Source: Mesotaenium endlicherianum
Taxonomy: Eukaryota; Streptophyta; Zygnematophyceae; Zygnematales; Mesotaeniaceae
Assembly (NCBI GenBank): GCA_009602735.1
Contig: WELA01002286.1
Location: forward strand, 51,203-98,651
Length of the DNA: 47,449 nucleotides
Direction: 5' to 3'
Below are positions 44,540 to 47,449 of the stretch, in pieces. Positions within the stretch are counted from its first letter, which is position 1. Each line of letters opens with the position of its first letter. Made by a program: the position numbers and the translations under genes. A model generated the notes under the pieces. That model was not told the origin of the DNA, ran no database searches, and was given only the letters and a program-made list of their open reading frames with translations.

Positions 44540-45042
44540 TGTAGTGATTTGAGTTATTATATATTAGTATGCATATATTTTAATGTTTTCAAATATATTT
44601 GGAGTAGTATTGTGTGGATTCAAGTGTGAATAGGTACTCTAGTAACTTGGTTCATGTCCTTTGAACCTTCCAAGGCATTTTCGAAGTTAGAGGAAAGACC
44701 TAGAAGAACTCCATGTGGCAAAAGTCAGATGTGCCATTTTTAGGTCAAAAGAACATGTGTACATTATTCTAGAAAGAGGTGGCAAGTTTTGGGATGTGTT
44801 GGGTGCCAACACATCAACATACACCTTCCTAGAAATTACTTATGTAGCAAGTATATAAACAAGAGCTAGAACATAGAAAGACATTGGAGAATCACTCTTG
44901 TACTTGCCAAAATCCAGAAATATATTAGCTTTCAAGAAGCCATCTCTCTTTCAAGAAGCTACCACTTGTGTTCAAAGATCCTTGTCTTGAATAGATAAAC
45001 TATTCTGTTTTACTAAGTACTTTATCTATCTGTTTCACTACA
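44540..45042 (+). mobile_element. Solo LTR of family A, inside the F methyltransferase
   Basis: 503 bp, TGTAGTGA...TCACTACA ends, same length as the LTRs of A and B, TATA box at 44852-44859. Perfect TSDs (catga) show it is a full insertion later reduced to one LTR by LTR-LTR recombination. The 12-bp terminal hairpin is broken here (ATAGATAAACTA for ATAGATAAAGTA). Confidence 0.95.
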
Positions 45043-46017
45043 CATGACCTCCTCAAATGCTGTAAAAACATTCTCATCATTGTCCACATACAGCACTTTG
45101 GATACCTGGATACCTCGTTGAATCAGTGCAATGGTTCCAATACCAAGTCCGGCGAAGAATTCCAGCACTACTACTCCTCTCCTGCGAAAAGGATCTTCCG
45201 TCCTCACAATGCCTTGCGGCAATGGGTCTACTCCAGGCATCAAATTGGCAGCAGTCTTAACTGGATAAGGAATTGGCAGCAGCTCTTGCGGGCCACGATC
45301 CCTGTTACTCACAGCTTCTAGTTGCTCCATAATCCAAGGTTGCCAAACCAAGGGAGTCGGCATGTTGACGCTGGTGTAAATCTTCTCTTTGCGTTGCATG
45401 ATGAGGTCATAATGGTCTGGATACTGGTTATTCACATAGCAGTCTAGCAGTCCGTAGTTTGCCTCTCCCGAGCAAACCATTTTTATAGGAATTTCTCCTG
45501 TCGGCTGCCGATCTGTCGACTGGTAAGTCACCCTCTGCTTCTGCAGGTCGATGACCATACCCCGGGGAGTCAGAGCGTCTGTCCCCAATAGAACATCATA
45601 GTTTTCTGCCTCTGTCACCGTACACTCTATGAACAGTGACGCTCCCTCAGGTTTTCCCAAGTTTACTGTGATTTCCACAGGCTTGCGGGTGATTCCACAA
45701 GACTTTGAAATCTGCCCAGATGCAGTCCTCAACTGGAAAGGACTTTCTTTCAGGTCCCTTGCCGTCAATCCCAGAGCTTTCACAGCTCGCTTTCCTAAAA
45801 TTACTGGCGATGCGCCAGTGTCCAATAGGATATAGGGAGCGGCCCAGTTGTTAAACGTCAAAACTCCATCCTTGTTCTGCACTCTCACAGTGCTGAAATT
45901 AGTAGGCAGCGAAGCGCTGTTCGCGCCTTCCTCAGCTAGGTCTAGCTGCTGTCCGGCTTCCTCAATCGTGAAAGGATATGTAAGACGCAGATCAGCGAGT
46001 GAAAGACAAGGAATGTG
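45043..46017 (-). pseudogene. F aspartic protease and methyltransferase N-terminal part (motif I)
   Basis: Frame 45888-45022 extends upstream to the TAG at 46018-46020. Numbering from 45888: LLDTGASPVILG (21-32) is the protease active site, and YDVLLGTDALTPRG (98-110) its usual C-terminal block. A linker leads to VVLEFFAGLGIGTIAL (240-255), the AdoMet-binding motif I (45133-45165 core), and VLYVDNDENVF, the motif II region. The frame runs through TAFEEVM into the solo LTR at 45043. Upstream, HIPCLSLADLRLTYPF continues the same frame. Fusion of a methyltransferase directly downstream of protease is highly unusual. Confidence 0.9.
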
Positions 46018-47307
46018 CTAAATCCGGTGTTCCACCAGAGCCTTCTGCTTTTCCAGCGAAAAACTAAATGTCTTGCGTGGCCCAGGCTTGGCTTGTCGTA
46101 GCTGCGCAATCTCGTTCTCATCGAGAGTGATCCAAAAGGTCTGAGGAAGCTTCCCAACATTCCTTGGAACCAGACGGTCATGATCTGCGCGCCTCGCAGC
46201 CGTTGCAGCCACGGCCTTCTCAGGCGTCAGCTTCTCGCCTTTGCAAACGGTCTTTTTGGCCACATCTGCATCATAATAGACATTAGGCACATTTAGTCTT
46301 GCAAATTGAGCTTTCAACTCTGCAATCTCTGCACTCATAGCATCATACTTCTGATTACCCTTCCGGTTACTAGAGTTATCTCTCTCCCGTTTCTTACCCT
46401 TATCCGCCTCTTTCGTGGCAGCATTAGCCCATGGTGGTTTCAGATTTGGGTTCTTGGACCAACACTCATCTTCTGAGTGTCCCTTTTTGCTGCAATGTGC
46501 GCATACCTGCGCCGTGCTAGCAGACAATTGCTTAGCATCCGGGTGCGGACAATATCTCTTCTGATGTCCTGATTTTCTGCAGTTCCAATAGCCCTTTGCT
46601 GTCTCAACAGTGTTGGTGTGCTTAGCAAACCTATTGAAAGACCCGTTCTTTTTCTTAAACTAAAAATTAGAGCTATTGGCCTTGGGCTGAAAGGATTCCT
46701 CCCTTCTCTCAGGAGCCATAAGCGTCCTGGAAGCCTCCTTGTACCAGACTTTACCTTCCTCGACATTGCGTGCTATTTCAGCAGCCTCGTCGATGTTCCA
46801 GTCGATTCCGCGTTTCACAAATAGGTGCGGCCTGACCTCCCGATCTGTGTCTTTACCCAAACACAATAAGAATTTGTCAGCCACAATCCTAGGCTCATAG
46901 ATTCCTGCCTTCTTGGCAGGGTCTACCAATCTGGATTTGACCTCCATCACTGTCTCGTTCTTCTGACAAACAAAATGCACATAGCGATGCACTTTAAGAC
47001 TGCGATCCTTTGGGAATGTTGCTTCAAGCAACTTAAAGAAACGGCGCAGACAGTGCTCAGAGTCTAACTGGTCATCCCCAGCCTCCATATCCCTACGGCA
47101 ACTAGCCAACGCTTGCGCATGGCTTGCTTCCGTGGTGACACTATCACCATGCTGCCCTGTAAAAGGTGCAGCTCTGCGTGTTACTTGTTCCTGAGCATTA
47201 GCAATCTTTTCAGACAATTTTGCACATACTTTACGCAATTCTGCGACAGATCCAGCATCATCATCTCGAGTAGCCGCTCGCTGCTGACCCTCGGTGAGTT
47301 GCTTCAT
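46018..47307 (-). pseudogene. F gag (5' end missing, two stops)
   Basis: Reads in one frame from 47307 with TAG stops at 46660-46662 and 46018-46020. The capsid-like region (LDSEHCLRRFFKLLEATFP, ETVMEVKSRLVDPAKKA) is followed by two nucleocapsid knuckles. The first reads YWNCRKSGHQKRYC, with Tyr for the first Cys; the second, CAHCSKKGHSEDEC, is canonical. The printed first Met (47305-47307) sits exactly at the junction with the family-D LTR, so the true start lies beyond it and is unknown. Confidence 0.82.
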
Positions 47308-47449
47308 TGTAAGGTCATAGGTTTATGAAGTGCATTTTTGAGTATCATGAAAGTATGTTTTGATTGTATAGTAGTGTAGAGTGCATTTTTGTGGTCATTT
47401 TGATATAAAGTTCATCGAATTTGGTGAAGTATTGAGAGAGTTACGGATT
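47308..47449 (+). repeat. Start of a family-D LTR (D3), cut by the window end
   Basis: Begins TGTAAGGTCATAGG and matches the first ~140 bp of the D1 5' LTR, ending in the conserved ATTGAGAGAGTTACGGATT. Inserted in the gag of F. Whether it is solo or part of a full element cannot be seen. Confidence 0.88.

Larger units (their letters stand above)
38519..47307 (-). mobile_element. F: gypsy-like element encoding a DNA methyltransferase and a PHD finger
   Basis: Internal region of a minus-strand element. Gag through methyltransferase lie in one frame once the 508 bp contributed by the solo LTR and its TSD are removed; two small shifts (near 43270-43300 and at the N at 41512) bring linker and RT into register. 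The original product was thus probably one polyprotein of more than 2,700 codons: gag, PR, methyltransferase, linker, RT, RNase H, integrase, PHD. The 5' end is lost to a family-D LTR at 47308. This copy is inactive. Confidence 0.85.

Noticed and set aside
38566..46662. TAG reassigned as a sense codon or systematic readthrough in F
   Set aside because: E1 and D1, compared with relatives, show the same TAG changes alongside frameshifts and TAA, so ordinary decay explains them. Elements A and B end genes with normal stops, including TAG for gag.

Overview
This window is a eukaryotic nuclear repeat cluster. Almost all of it consists of Ty3/gypsy LTR retrotransposons nested inside one another, and I found no convincing host gene, rRNA, tRNA or CRISPR array. 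The elements are gypsy-type throughout: primer-binding sites of the TGGTATCGGAGC type, integrases with C-terminal chromodomains, and 5-bp target-site duplications (TSDs). One element carries a cytosine-5 DNA methyltransferase, a feature reported from charophyte green algae and dinoflagellates. A streptophyte alga such as Chara is therefore my best guess for the host, but that is inference.

Four families can be told apart; names are local. Family A has 503-bp LTRs. There is one complete copy on the plus strand (8251-14930, TSD gtcat), one complete copy on the minus strand (21891-28570, TSD gctgg) and a solo LTR (44540-45042, TSD catga). Both full copies have open gag and pol frames joined by a textbook -1 frameshift signal, so they look recently active. 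Family E has 720-bp LTRs and decayed minus-strand copies: E1 (655-5819, truncated) and E2 (6471-28761). Family D has ~755-bp LTRs: D2 (minus, split into 5820-6470 and 28762-31625), D1 (plus, 32412-37339, TSD caagc, integrase deleted) and the start of an LTR at 47308. Family F (minus, 38519-47307) is the unusual one.

The nesting can be read from the flanks. D2 is the oldest layer on the left. E2 landed in its reverse transcriptase (flanks GAACT/GTACC, degenerate copies of one 5-bp target), and the E1 LTR landed further along the same gene. A then entered the 3' part of E2 and B entered the 5' LTR of E2. On the right, F was hit by the solo LTR inside its methyltransferase and by a D-type LTR in its gag.

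F is the main discovery candidate. Read through its lesions it is a single polyprotein: gag (zinc knuckles), aspartic protease, DNMT3-like cytosine methyltransferase (motifs I, IV, VI, VIII and X visible), a long acidic/proline-rich linker, reverse transcriptase, RNase H, integrase, and a C-terminal PHD finger. It would thus encode both a DNA-methylation writer and a potential histone reader. This copy is dead: a stop codon follows the catalytic Cys, the integrase Glu is Lys, an LTR splits the methyltransferase, and there are further stops and frameshifts. Most in-frame stops in F and E1 look like Gln codons changed by C-to-T, mainly CAG to TAG, which suggests deamination of methylated CHG sites.
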